From Chitinophagales bacterium (GTDB lineage: Bacteria; Bacteroidota; Bacteroidia; Chitinophagales; Saprospiraceae): DNA of 41,372 nt. The first letter of the stretch is position 1, and each line of letters opens with the position of its first letter. Shown in pieces: positions 33,221 through 41,372 of the stretch. A program made the position numbers and the translations under genes. The stretch is taken from positions 1 through 41,372 of the forward strand of contig JAFLBP010000045.1 in NCBI GenBank assembly GCA_017303875.1. The letters run 5' to 3'. A model generated the notes under the pieces. The model had not been told where the DNA came from, did not search any database, and saw only the letters and a list, made by a program, of their open reading frames with translations.

Positions 33221-33264
33221 CGACCGCAACGCGGTCGAATATGAATAGCCGGGGTCTTCCCCGG
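33221..33264. repeat. REP-like pair of short hairpins
   Basis: Hairpin CGACCGC-AAC-GCGGTCG (33221-33237), the linker AATATGAATAG, then hairpin CCGGGG-TCTT-CCCCGG (33249-33264). Same plan and similar linker as 27797-27863. It directly precedes the stop codon of the XRE gene and could also act as its terminator. Confidence 0.6.
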
Positions 33265-33268
33265 TATC

Positions 33269-33598
33269 TTATCCACCTTCTTCGGGAGGTCTGTTTTTGG
33301 AGACAGACATACGCCGTTCCAGTTCCTGAAGCCTGCGATGTACCTGTGTCAATTCCTCCTTGATTTTAGTAATGTCAGACGCCTGCTTTTCGCCGTAAAG
33401 ATCGTGGCTTTCAATCTGATCGACAGTACTCCCAAGTGCTTTTGCGATGGCTTTGAGCCGCTCATAAGTGAGTACTGATTTTCCGGCTTCAATGTGGCGG
33501 TAGGTTTTGAGGCAAACGCCAATGGCATCGGCAACATAACTTTGTTTGAGGGCTTTATCCATACGGATAGCCCGGATTTTGAGGTGTATCGTTTCCAT
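33269..33598 (-). CDS. XRE-family transcriptional regulator
   Basis: A 109-residue protein from ATG 33598; a TTG three codons upstream is less likely. Residues about 5-62 form a Cro/C1-type helix-turn-helix domain: RMDKALKQSYVADAIGVCLKTYRHIEAGKSVLTYERLKAIAKALGST. Residues 75-100 are a short coiled coil (KIKEELTQVHRRLQELERRM), which would support dimers. A near-match to the -7 box, TACCTTTA, lies on the minus strand near 33630. Targets are unknown; the divergent T9SS metalloprotease gene begins 145 bp away and is a candidate. Confidence 0.85.
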   Translation of the reverse strand: METIHLKIRAIRMDKALKQSYVADAIGVCLKTYRHIEAGKSVLTYERLKAIAKALGSTVDQIESHDLYGEKQASDITKIKEELTQVHRRLQELERRMSVSKNRPPEEGG

Positions 33599-33742
33599 AG
33601 TACACAACTAAATAGGTAAATTCTTTCCCATAAAGGTACAATGTTTACCGATGAAAGGACAAGTTTGACCTTGTTAAAGAAAGTGGAAATGCGAAAAATT
33701 TGCATTTGTAAACCTGATTGTTTAACAAAATCTCATTTACTC

Positions 33743-36700
33743 ATGCAAATGCTGACCAATTACCGCCGATTCGTTATCGTACTTGGAACGTTTATTCTTT
33801 TTTGCCTGAAGGCAACCATACCATTGTATGGGCAACAAACAAATACCGTCTATATTGATGTAGCCCTTGTTGGCGACATTGAACTTTATAAAAGTTTTGG
33901 GGGTGATAATAACCCTAATGCGCGTATGGAAGCTGAAACTTTTATACAAAACTATTTTACAATTGTTAGAAACTACTATGTAGGAATCTTTGATTCCTAC
34001 GATAACGGTGTGAAATATGAGTTAAATTTGATGTCAATGGATGTCATGACTTCAGGTGAAGGCCCTATAAATGCCTCTGGTGAATTAGATTTTTCTGTCA
34101 TAATTGGATATTACAACTCTAGTTATCCATGTCGTTCAGGCGATCCAGATATTATTCACTGTCTTACCGGGCGATCTTCATTTGTGCTAGAAGGGCAAAC
34201 CGCAGAAGGTTGGAGTTCTGGAGCCTCCTGTCCTTTAGCTAATTCTTTATCTACATCGATATCTGCACACCCTGGGGCTTCGGGTATTCTTTTTAATTGG
34301 TCGTCTACACCTGAGCAAATACTTGCGTTCAACAGACAAAAACATACTATACTTCATGAATTTGGACATAATTTTGATTTAGGTCATACAGAAGACCAAC
34401 CTTTTTATAGCGGTTCAGAGTGTAGTAATGACAGTCAATATTTGATGTGCGAATATGGAGAGACGGGGACATATTTGCATCCGAATGAGCAGGCAAGAAT
34501 GCGAGGTTACATTACAAATGCCGCAGTAATCAATTGCTTGGAGCCTAAACAAGTTAAATCAGTTGACAATACATGTGGACATTGCAAGATTACTATTGCA
34601 AGTTCTACTAACATAAAAACACTGGCGCCGTGTAAAGGATTAGATGAGTTTACGTACATAACTACTGTTGAGAATGACTGTAGTACGATGTCCAATCGAA
34701 AGATAAGAATAAGTTATGATCCAGACAAATTCACTGTAGTTGACCCGAATGGTCTAACCGTTGTACCGGTAAGTATAGGTGTGAATGAGCTTAGAAATAT
34801 CGTAAATGGGGTTGAGCAGCCATTTTTGTTTGATCCGGGAGGTGTTGACCCGACAGGTGCTCCATATCAAAATGGAAAAAAGACATTCAATATCATATTC
34901 AAATTGAATCCCAATTATCAGAGTGTACTGGGAGGGGGGGTAACTTTCGTCTTAAACACACAGAATGTAAACTTGGTAGACCCGGTTGGGGCTACTGTGT
35001 CAATGGCAAGAAGATTAACGCCCAATAGCAATGGGATAATACCCAATACAGCACTTCATAATAGCCCTGCTGTTTTCGTTGACGGAATTTTCAGGATCAA
35101 TTCTGAGTATGGCTTTGGCCCTAATGATTTTCCAGCTTTGAAACAATTTTATTTCTCGCCGGGAAGTAGTTTTGAGGTAAACTATAATGGCTTAACTATC
35201 GATAATCTGACATTTTCCGGATGTGACGAAATGTGGAAAGGAATAGTAGTAAACCCGGAAAAAAAGTTGGTACTATCGAATGTCACTGTAAAAGATGCCC
35301 AATATGGTGTCAACGTACTGCAAAATTCGGAGTTGACGGTACGCAACTCTTCGTTTCAGGATAATAATTTTGCAATATTCTCTAACCCTGCTACCGGAGG
35401 AGCGTTAGCTATTACATTGGAGGGTAATGCTATTTTCACAACAACCGCAGGATTAAAGCAATCCTATACGAATCAAATTCCAGCGCCGGCTGGTTCTACA
35501 GGTTTTGCGGGTGTATATGTCAAAAATTTGAAAAACCTATTGGTGACCCAGAGTCCGACATCATCCAGAATCAATGTTTTTTCTTCATTGAAATACGGCC
35601 TGATCGCCAATAACTCAAATGTATTGGTCAGCAGCGGGCGATTTACCAATTTCCTGCCTTTGTCCAAAGGAAATGGATACAATGCCTTTGCTGATGCCTT
35701 TACACCAACCGGAACCGCTTTCGTGGCCCAACAAGGGAATTTTAGTGCCATCAAAAACTCAATGGACCATCTCTTGATTGCGGAGGCGCCAGTAGCCATC
35801 CTGTCGGGCAACTCAAAAATTACTGTGCGGGAAGCAACTATGGATAAAGTAGACTGGGGCGTCATCAGCCGACTTAGCCCAACCGGCTCGGTCGTGAGCG
35901 GCAATACCATCAATTCCAAATACCTTGGCATTACATCCGAATTCGCCCTGGGAGGCAACCTGGAAGTCAGTGATAACTTTGTTCAAATGAACAGCACTGA
36001 CCCGGCAACCTATGGTATCAAAATCAGTGGTACTGACATCGCCGCTTTGAACGGTAGCGTTTCGCGCAATACCGTTAAAATTGACGCAGGTCAGGCTGGT
36101 ATTGACCTGAACACCGCCAAAGGCCTCACCATCGTAGACAATACCCTCCAAACCGCCGCCGCTACCCGGTACGGCATACGGGTGGAAGGCGGAGACCTGA
36201 ACAATGTAAAATGCAACGACATCAGCGGCGCAGCCGTCGGCAATGCCGCCGCACCCGCCACCGGTATCTATGGCCTCATGAGCGGCCGCACCAACTACAC
36301 CTGCAATACCGTGAGCGCAAGCAACTTCGGTATGCGCCTCGACGGCGTGGCCATCGGTAAAAGCGATAAAATCAGCGTGGCCGGCAATACCTTCAGCGCT
36401 ACCACTACCGGCCTCGAACTGGGCGCCGACGCCGTCATCGGCGCACAAACCCACCAGGGCAATAAATGGAGCGGTACCATGACGCAGGCCGTGCATCTGG
36501 GGGGAGCAAACGGCGCCTTAAAGTCTCCATTTACCGTGGATGCTGTGGAAAATCCGGAATTTTTGCCTACTCTTGTTGATCCTCAAGATTGGTTTCTTAA
36601 TGTTTCCACCCCTCAAAATTCCTTTACCTGTATTCAGGGGCTTAACTGCCCGCTGCCTGCACTGGCTGGCAGCGATGTACTCGACCGGGCAGTAGCCGAT

Positions 36701-37654
36701 GGCTCGCTGACCGGACTGGCCCACCAGGATGCCCAGCTCTGGCTGGCCCGCCGCCGCCTCTATGAACGCCTCACAGGCGAAGATAACCCCTATGCCAACG
36801 ACAGCGATTTTCAGCGCTTCCTGCTGGATGCCCAGAGCAACGGCATTGCCGCCTATGCCGATATGCAGCAGGGCATACGCCAACTCTTTCAGGTGAGCGC
36901 CACCGACCGCAACCTGCTGGATGCCTGGGATGCCCAATTGGCCACCCTTGCTGATACCTTTGCGGGTATGGAGCGCCGGCGCGCATTAGATACCCTCGCT
37001 TATGCCGACAGCCTCGCGCTGGAAAGCCTGCGCAGCCAAACCCTCGACACCATTATATATATACAGGCGCAGCGCAGCCAGAAACTCGCCAACCTGCAAG
37101 CAGCCCGCAGCCTTGGGGCTACTGCCCTGCTCAGCCAGAACAATGCCCTCGGCGGCGCAGCCTCCTATCAGCTCAATGAAAAAGCAGTAAACGATGTACT
37201 GCTGCGCACCGTGGCTATGGGCCTTGACAGTTTCAGCGCTGCCCAGCAACAGACATTGAGCGATATAGCCGAACAGTGCCCGCTTGCCGACGGCGAAGCC
37301 GTGCTGCGGGCGCGGGCACTCCGCAGCCTGTATCATACCGCGCCGGTGCTATACACCGATATATGTAATGAAGATCGGGAACGGAAAGAAAGCGCAAAAT
37401 CGCAGGCAGCAGTTCTGAACCTCTTCCCCAACCCTGCCAGCCAAATGGTATACTTGGATTATCGTATTGAAGGCGGGGAGGCGCGTTTTGAGTTGTGGAA
37501 TACACTGGGGCAGGTAATGAAAAGCATAAGCCTTAATGCCGCTGATAATTTCGGTGGCGTATCCACTGCCGAGCTGCCAGGCGGTATATATGTGTACCGC
37601 CTGATGGTAGCCGACAAACTTGTACAAAGTGGCACCCTGAGTATTCAGCGATAA
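33743..37654 (+). CDS. T9SS-exported metalloprotease / beta-helix protein
   Basis: A 1303-residue protein from ATG 33743; ATG 33749 is also possible, and a frame from 33641 adds a poorly fitting leader. Residues 10-35 are an export signal. The first domain is a metzincin-type zinc protease: HEFGHNFDLGH (H205, E206, H209, H215) with a possible Met-turn at M235 in YLMCEYG. A beta-sandwich region follows (about 285-450). Residues about 480-900 look like a right-handed parallel beta-helix (recurrent N-T-I/V turns). Residues 950-1215 are helical, ending CPLADGEAVLRARALRSLY. The last 75 residues are a T9SS type A sorting domain (LFPNPAS to GTLSIQR). The 5' half is visibly AT-rich and the 3' half GC-rich. 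Confidence 0.8.
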   Translation: MQMLTNYRRFVIVLGTFILFCLKATIPLYGQQTNTVYIDVALVGDIELYKSFGGDNNPNARMEAETFIQNYFTIVRNYYVGIFDSYDNGVKYELNLMSMDVMTSGEGPINASGELDFSVIIGYYNSSYPCRSGDPDIIHCLTGRSSFVLEGQTAEGWSSGASCPLANSLSTSISAHPGASGILFNWSSTPEQILAFNRQKHTILHEFGHNFDLGHTEDQPFYSGSECSNDSQYLMCEYGETGTYLHPNEQARMRGYITNAAVINCLEPKQVKSVDNTCGHCKITIASSTNIKTLAPCKGLDEFTYITTVENDCSTMSNRKIRISYDPDKFTVVDPNGLTVVPVSIGVNELRNIVNGVEQPFLFDPGGVDPTGAPYQNGKKTFNIIFKLNPNYQSVLGGGVTFVLNTQNVNLVDPVGATVSMARRLTPNSNGIIPNTALHNSPAVFVDGIFRINSEYGFGPNDFPALKQFYFSPGSSFEVNYNGLTIDNLTFSGCDEMWKGIVVNPEKKLVLSNVTVKDAQYGVNVLQNSELTVRNSSFQDNNFAIFSNPATGGALAITLEGNAIFTTTAGLKQSYTNQIPAPAGSTGFAGVYVKNLKNLLVTQSPTSSRINVFSSLKYGLIANNSNVLVSSGRFTNFLPLSKGNGYNAFADAFTPTGTAFVAQQGNFSAIKNSMDHLLIAEAPVAILSGNSKITVREATMDKVDWGVISRLSPTGSVVSGNTINSKYLGITSEFALGGNLEVSDNFVQMNSTDPATYGIKISGTDIAALNGSVSRNTVKIDAGQAGIDLNTAKGLTIVDNTLQTAAATRYGIRVEGGDLNNVKCNDISGAAVGNAAAPATGIYGLMSGRTNYTCNTVSASNFGMRLDGVAIGKSDKISVAGNTFSATTTGLELGADAVIGAQTHQGNKWSGTMTQAVHLGGANGALKSPFTVDAVENPEFLPTLVDPQDWFLNVSTPQNSFTCIQGLNCPLPALAGSDVLDRAVADGSLTGLAHQDAQLWLARRRLYERLTGEDNPYANDSDFQRFLLDAQSNGIAAYADMQQGIRQLFQVSATDRNLLDAWDAQLATLADTFAGMERRRALDTLAYADSLALESLRSQTLDTIIYIQAQRSQKLANLQAARSLGATALLSQNNALGGAASYQLNEKAVNDVLLRTVAMGLDSFSAAQQQTLSDIAEQCPLADGEAVLRARALRSLYHTAPVLYTDICNEDRERKESAKSQAAVLNLFPNPASQMVYLDYRIEGGEARFELWNTLGQVMKSISLNAADNFGGVSTAELPGGIYVYRLMVADKLVQSGTLSIQR

Positions 37655-37660
37655 ATGATG

Positions 37661-37712
37661 TAAATTTGCAATCGGGGGTAATATCCGCTATATTACTCCC
37701 GATTATTTTTTT
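37661..37712 (+). promoter_or_regulatory. Intergenic cassette, copy 1: TAAATTTG box plus ATCGGG hairpin
   Basis: TAAATTTG (37661-37668) matches the -7 consensus. It is followed by arms 37671-37684 and 37690-37703 (14 bp, one G-T pair, 5-nt loop) and a T-rich run. The hairpin and T-run suit a terminator of the upstream gene. Whether the box is an active promoter is unclear, because its start site would fall inside the stem. Confidence 0.55.
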
Positions 37713-37726
37713 AAAACACATTGATT

Positions 37727-39247
37727 ATGAAACGCTTTTTCATTGGATTTGCTGTTTGTTTTATGCCAATTATGCTTGCCGCCCAAAAATACGATAACGT
37801 ATGGCTGATGGGCGGCAGCAATACGCCCGGTATTACGACACATGGCGGACAGATATTAGATTTTGGCAAGCAACCGCTACAATCGGTTTATCACTACCGA
37901 CCACACAATTTATTCAGAAGCAACGGAAGTATATCCGACAGCAGTGGTAATTTGTTATTTTACACCAACGGTTGTGTGATTGCCGGGGCTGATGATGCGG
38001 TACTGCCCAATGGCGACGACATTAATCCCGGTTGGGCACACGATCTGTTTTGCAATGTACAAAAAAGAGGATATGCCGGAGGTTTTCCGAGTGTAATTAT
38101 CCTGCCCAAGCCCAATTGTGACTCTATTTGGTATGTATTTCACAAATCAGTACTTTATGTTGAAACACCTGTTTCGGATGGTTATCAGGATAAAATTTTA
38201 TACTCAATTGTGGTTAAAGAGCCTTCAACGGGTAAACTAAAAGTTACGCAAAAGAATGTAGAACTTATCAATACACCACTTTCCTGGGGGGAATTTATTG
38301 CCGTAAAGCATGCAGACGGCGCCAGTTGGTGGTTGGTAACGCCCCTGCGCAACAGTAACACTTTTTTGTTTTTTCGTTTTGATTCAAGCGGGGTAGCGTT
38401 TAGTCACGAACAGACAATTGGCGCCGTGCCTTTGCCGGATAAAGAAGGCGACGGGCAGATGAGTTTTAACCATCAGGGCAACCGAATGGCGCGTTATTTT
38501 CCGGGTAAGGATATAGAGTTGTTTGATTTTGACAGGCAAACAGGGTACTTGTCAAACCTGAGTACCATCCAGGTGGTATATGGCGATTTTGCTGCTTTCG
38601 GGGGCTGTATTTTTTCCCCAAATGGTCGTTTTTTATACATAACAGCAGCTATCAATATGTATCAATTCGATCTGGAAGCTTCTGACATCTCAGCATCGCA
38701 GGTAACAATTGAAACCTGGGATGGCTTTGTTGATCCCATTGGTACAACATTCGGGAAATGCCAGCTCGGCCCTGATTGTAAAATATACATTGACGGTCCG
38801 GATCTGCGCTACTACCACGTCATTCACAAGCCCGACCTGCCGGGTCTGGCCTGCGAGGCGGAGCAGCGGGGCTTGGTGATGCCTACGCCCATCGGCCCTT
38901 CACTGCCCTACTTCCCCAACTATCGCCTCGGCCCGCCGGACAATCCCGGCCCGCCCTGTACGGCCACGGTCAGTGTGCAGGGCGTTGCAGGGGCTTCGGG
39001 GGCGGGGTTGAAGGTTTTCCCCAACCCTGCCAATAACCTTGTTTACCTGAGCTACGAACTACATAGCCCGGAAGCGCGCTTTGAGTTGCTGAACAGTTTG
39101 GGGCAGGTGCTGCGCAGCCTTACACTGACGGCAAGCGAGGGCGCTGTGCCTGTTTCGCTTGGCGACTTGCCTGTGGGTATGTATTTTTACAGACTGTTGG
39201 AGAAAGACAGTGAGTCACAAAGTGGCACTTTGATTATACAGCGGTAA
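37727..39247 (+). CDS. T9SS sorting-domain protein, tandem paralogue 1
   Basis: A 506-residue protein from ATG 37727; the TTG two codons earlier is unlikely. Residues 1-20 are a signal peptide ending in LAAQ. The mature part (about 21-410) looks like a beta-propeller with repeated Y-x-W, NLLFYTNGC, WWLVTPLRNSNTFLFFRFDS, FSPNGRFLYIT and CQLGPDCKIYI strands, but no catalytic motif. The last 80 residues are a T9SS type A sorting domain (VFPNPANNLVYLSY through GTLIIQR). Similar proteins occur in other Bacteroidota without known function. Its sorting domain differs from those of the genes at 33743 and 39303. Confidence 0.82.
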   Translation: MKRFFIGFAVCFMPIMLAAQKYDNVWLMGGSNTPGITTHGGQILDFGKQPLQSVYHYRPHNLFRSNGSISDSSGNLLFYTNGCVIAGADDAVLPNGDDINPGWAHDLFCNVQKRGYAGGFPSVIILPKPNCDSIWYVFHKSVLYVETPVSDGYQDKILYSIVVKEPSTGKLKVTQKNVELINTPLSWGEFIAVKHADGASWWLVTPLRNSNTFLFFRFDSSGVAFSHEQTIGAVPLPDKEGDGQMSFNHQGNRMARYFPGKDIELFDFDRQTGYLSNLSTIQVVYGDFAAFGGCIFSPNGRFLYITAAINMYQFDLEASDISASQVTIETWDGFVDPIGTTFGKCQLGPDCKIYIDGPDLRYYHVIHKPDLPGLACEAEQRGLVMPTPIGPSLPYFPNYRLGPPDNPGPPCTATVSVQGVAGASGAGLKVFPNPANNLVYLSYELHSPEARFELLNSLGQVLRSLTLTASEGAVPVSLGDLPVGMYFYRLLEKDSESQSGTLIIQR

Positions 39248-39251
39248 ATGC

Positions 39252-39290
39252 TAAATTTGCAATCGGGAGGCGGTAGTACTGCCTCCCGAT
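39252..39290 (+). promoter_or_regulatory. Intergenic cassette, copy 2: TAAATTTG box plus hairpin
   Basis: TAAATTTG at 39252-39259, then arms ATCGGGAGGC (39262-39271) and GCCTCCCGAT (39281-39290) around a 9-nt loop. Same plan as copy 1, with a different stem sequence. Confidence 0.55.
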
Positions 39291-39302
39291 AAATTTATTA
39301 TT

Positions 39303-40826
39303 ATGAAAAAAATCTTTCTTTCTTTTGCTTTTTTAATGACAATCATCGCTTTGCCTGCTCAAAAGTATGATTATGTGTGGCTTGCGGGAGATGACAACTC
39401 CATTAACAATAATATGCATGGCGGAATACTTTTTAATTTTAATCGCACCCCGGTAACTGTTCATTACAGATACCGGGAGCATAATTTTTTTAAGAGTAAT
39501 GCGTCTATAAGTGATTCGTCAGGAAATTTATTGATGTACTCTAATGGGTGTATTATCGCTGATAGTTCAGATTCAGTAATATCAAATGGAGAAGATATAA
39601 ACTTGGGAAGTAACGCATTTGATATTTTCTGCAATCAAAATAGCGAGGGATATGGAGGAGGTTACCCAAGTATGTTTTTTTTACCGAAACCAGGCATTGA
39701 TTCCGTTTGGTATTTATTTCATAAATCTATTTTGTATGTAGGAGAACCTTCTACAGATGCATTTCAAAATAAATTACTTTTTTCAATAGTATATAAAAAT
39801 TTAAATACAAATAAATTATATGTAAAACAAAAAAACATAGAACTCTACAATTCTCCTCTATCTACAGGAGAGTTTATTGCTGTAAAGCATGCAGACGGCG
39901 CCAGTTGGTGGTTGGTAACGCCCCTGCGCAACAGCAATACTTTTTTGTTTTTTCGTTTTGATTCGAGCGGGGTAGCGTTTAGTCACGAACAGACAATTGG
40001 CAACCTGCCGCCGCTCTCAAAAGAGGGGTATGGGCAAATGACCTTTAATCATCAGGGAAATATGCTGGCAAGATATTATCCAACTTATGATGTTGAGTTG
40101 TTTGACTTTGACAGAACTACAGGACTGTTAAATAATCATCGAACATTTTCACTTAATTATGATGCCTTTACTTTTGATGGGGGATGCTGTTTTTCTCCCA
40201 GCGGGCAATATCTATATATAATGGCTACAATAAATATGTATCAGGTTGATATAACGGCATCTGATATTTCTTCAACCCAGATAACAGTAGAATCCTGGGA
40301 TGGATTTGTTGACCCCATTGCTCCGACTTTTGGTTTTTGCCAGCTTGGCCCGGACTGTAAAATATATATAAATGGCCCGGATTTGCGCTATTACCACGTC
40401 ATTCACAAGCCCGACCTGCCGGGTCTGGCCTGTGAGGCGGAGCAGCGCGGCTTACTATTGCCAACCCCTAATGGTGCATCTATCCCCTACTTCCCCAACT
40501 ATCGCCTCGGCCCGCCGGACAATCCCGGCCCGCCCTGTACGGCCACGGTAAGCGTGCAGGGAATTGCAGGGGCTTCGGGGGCGGGGTTGAAGGTTTTCCC
40601 CAACCCGGCCAGCCAAATGGTATACTTGGATTATCGTATTGAAGGCGGGGAGGCGCGTTTTGAGTTGTGGAATACACTGGGGCAGGTAATGAAAAGCGTA
40701 AGCCTCAATGCCGCTGATAATTTCGGTGGCGTATCCACTGCCGAGCTGCCAGGCGGTATATATGTGTACCGCCTGATGATAGCCGATAAACTTGTACAAA
40801 GTGGCACCCTGAGTATTCAGCGATAA
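39303..40826 (+). CDS. T9SS sorting-domain protein, tandem paralogue 2
   Basis: A 507-residue paralogue of the gene at 37727, with a signal peptide (residues 1-19, ending LPAQ), the same propeller-like mature region and a T9SS sorting domain. Most of the first 190 codons are AT-rich and strongly diverged from paralogue 1. Short stretches, at about 39880-40005 and 40375-40590, are nearly identical to it in DNA. The sorting domain (from about 40592) is instead nearly identical to that of the metalloprotease at 33743, including the bases after the stop. The gene is thus a patchwork of at least three sources. Confidence 0.85.
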   Translation: MKKIFLSFAFLMTIIALPAQKYDYVWLAGDDNSINNNMHGGILFNFNRTPVTVHYRYREHNFFKSNASISDSSGNLLMYSNGCIIADSSDSVISNGEDINLGSNAFDIFCNQNSEGYGGGYPSMFFLPKPGIDSVWYLFHKSILYVGEPSTDAFQNKLLFSIVYKNLNTNKLYVKQKNIELYNSPLSTGEFIAVKHADGASWWLVTPLRNSNTFLFFRFDSSGVAFSHEQTIGNLPPLSKEGYGQMTFNHQGNMLARYYPTYDVELFDFDRTTGLLNNHRTFSLNYDAFTFDGGCCFSPSGQYLYIMATINMYQVDITASDISSTQITVESWDGFVDPIAPTFGFCQLGPDCKIYINGPDLRYYHVIHKPDLPGLACEAEQRGLLLPTPNGASIPYFPNYRLGPPDNPGPPCTATVSVQGIAGASGAGLKVFPNPASQMVYLDYRIEGGEARFELWNTLGQVMKSVSLNAADNFGGVSTAELPGGIYVYRLMIADKLVQSGTLSIQR

Positions 40827-40832
40827 ATGATG

Positions 40833-40871
40833 TAAATTTGCAATCGGGAGGCAGTAGTACTGCCTCCCGAT
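40833..40871 (+). promoter_or_regulatory. Intergenic cassette, copy 3: TAAATTTG box plus hairpin
   Basis: TAAATTTG at 40833-40840, then arms ATCGGGAGGCAGTA (40843-40856) and TACTGCCTCCCGAT (40858-40871) around a single G. A near-perfect palindrome; closest to copy 2. Confidence 0.6.
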
Positions 40872-40883
40872 AAATTTATTATT

Positions 40884-41294
40884 ATGAAAAAAATCTTTCT
40901 TTCTTTTGCTTTTTTAATGGCAATCATCGCCTTGCCTGCTCAAAAGTATGATTATGTGTGGCTTGCGGGAGGTGATAATAACCCGTCAATTACATTTTTG
41001 GGTGGCGCTACTATTGACTTCAAACAAGAGCCTCTAAAACCGGTTTATCACTACCGACCACATAATCTATTTACGAGTAATGCAAGCATTTCCGACAGCA
41101 ATGGTAATTTGCTATTTTACACCAACGGATGTGTGGTTGCCGGGGCTGACGATGCGGTTTTGCCCAATGGCGACAGTATTAATCCGGGCTGGGCACATTT
41201 CCGGTTCTGTGAGGAGCTAAACCGGGGATATGGGGGGGGGTACCCGAGGGCAAACGCATCAAATTCCGAGAGTTTTCTCACGATATTGATCTGA
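40884..41294 (+). pseudogene. Third T9SS paralogue, truncated
   Basis: From ATG 40884 the frame follows the two paralogues for about 120 residues. The signal peptide region, roughly the first 95 bp, is nearly identical to paralogue 2; the following part is closest to paralogue 1 (YHYRPHNLF, NLLFYTNGCVVAGADDAVLPNGD). After GYGGGYP at about 41245 the similarity stops and the frame ends in unrelated sequence at 41294. The sorting domain and most of the propeller are missing. The cause may be an inserted element whose end is at 41246, or a chimeric contig edge. A run of nine G just before the break is another possible error point. Confidence 0.75.
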
Positions 41295-41372
41295 TAGGGC
41301 GCATTTATTGCGTTTTCGGTTAACACTGATTTTTTCACTTTGTGCTTTCAAAAGGTTGAGTGTTATTTTTCG

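Noticed and set aside
41117..41338. Minus-strand 73-codon frame at the window end as a real gene
   Set aside because: Its second half is the antisense of the paralogue. Only the first 30 or so codons could be real, and nothing confirms them; treated as part of the junction finding.

Overview
The window looks like chromosomal DNA of a Bacteroidota bacterium, most likely of the Saprospiria/Chitinophagia type. Three things point there: repeated matches to the Bacteroidota -7 promoter box TAnnTTTG (usually TACCTTTG) upstream of genes; lipoproteins and secreted proteins with C-terminal type IX secretion (T9SS) sorting domains; and family-level resemblance of most proteins. No rRNA, tRNA, CRISPR array, transposase or integrase was seen.

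Layout. 1-447: a 119-bp tandem duplication and a 21-unit heptanucleotide array. 448-5417: envelope lipoproteins, then a minus-strand operon reading peroxiredoxin, clpS, an RDD membrane protein, aat and a PLP enzyme; aat and clpS are the two dedicated factors of the bacterial N-degron pathway. 5539-8556: a large two-domain amidohydrolase. 8675-11650: an AT-rich restriction-modification cassette (regulator and C5 methyltransferase facing a restriction endonuclease), with a signal-peptide stub on one side and the C-terminal end of a lost ATPase gene on the other. 11713-27660: mostly housekeeping and envelope genes (SH3 protein, odhB, DEAD-box helicase, second amidohydrolase, pssA, purS, rsmI, PorE-like OmpA protein, orphan response regulator, orphan MlaF-like ATPase). 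27928-32507: an FG-GAP/CRTAC1-type lipoprotein overlapping a glycosyltransferase. 33743-41294: a T9SS cluster with a metalloprotease/beta-helix giant followed by three tandem paralogues, the last one broken.

Two themes stand out. First, at least five intergenic tracts use different words but share strict 7-bp periodicity and mostly abut promoters or start codons; one runs into the signal-peptide region of a lipoprotein gene. They recall the heptanucleotide STRR repeats of cyanobacteria. Palindromic repeats and a MITE-like element are also scattered between genes. Second, the T9SS cluster is a recombination mosaic: near-identical patches, sorting domains and intergenic hairpins are shared between genes that are otherwise strongly diverged, and the third paralogue combines the start of the second with the body of the first. 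A relic of the same sorting-domain tail lies about 700 bp upstream of the cluster. This cluster is the best candidate for an undescribed system, a set of secreted surface proteins diversified by gene conversion.

Functions are inferred by reading translated sequence; no database search or calculation was run.
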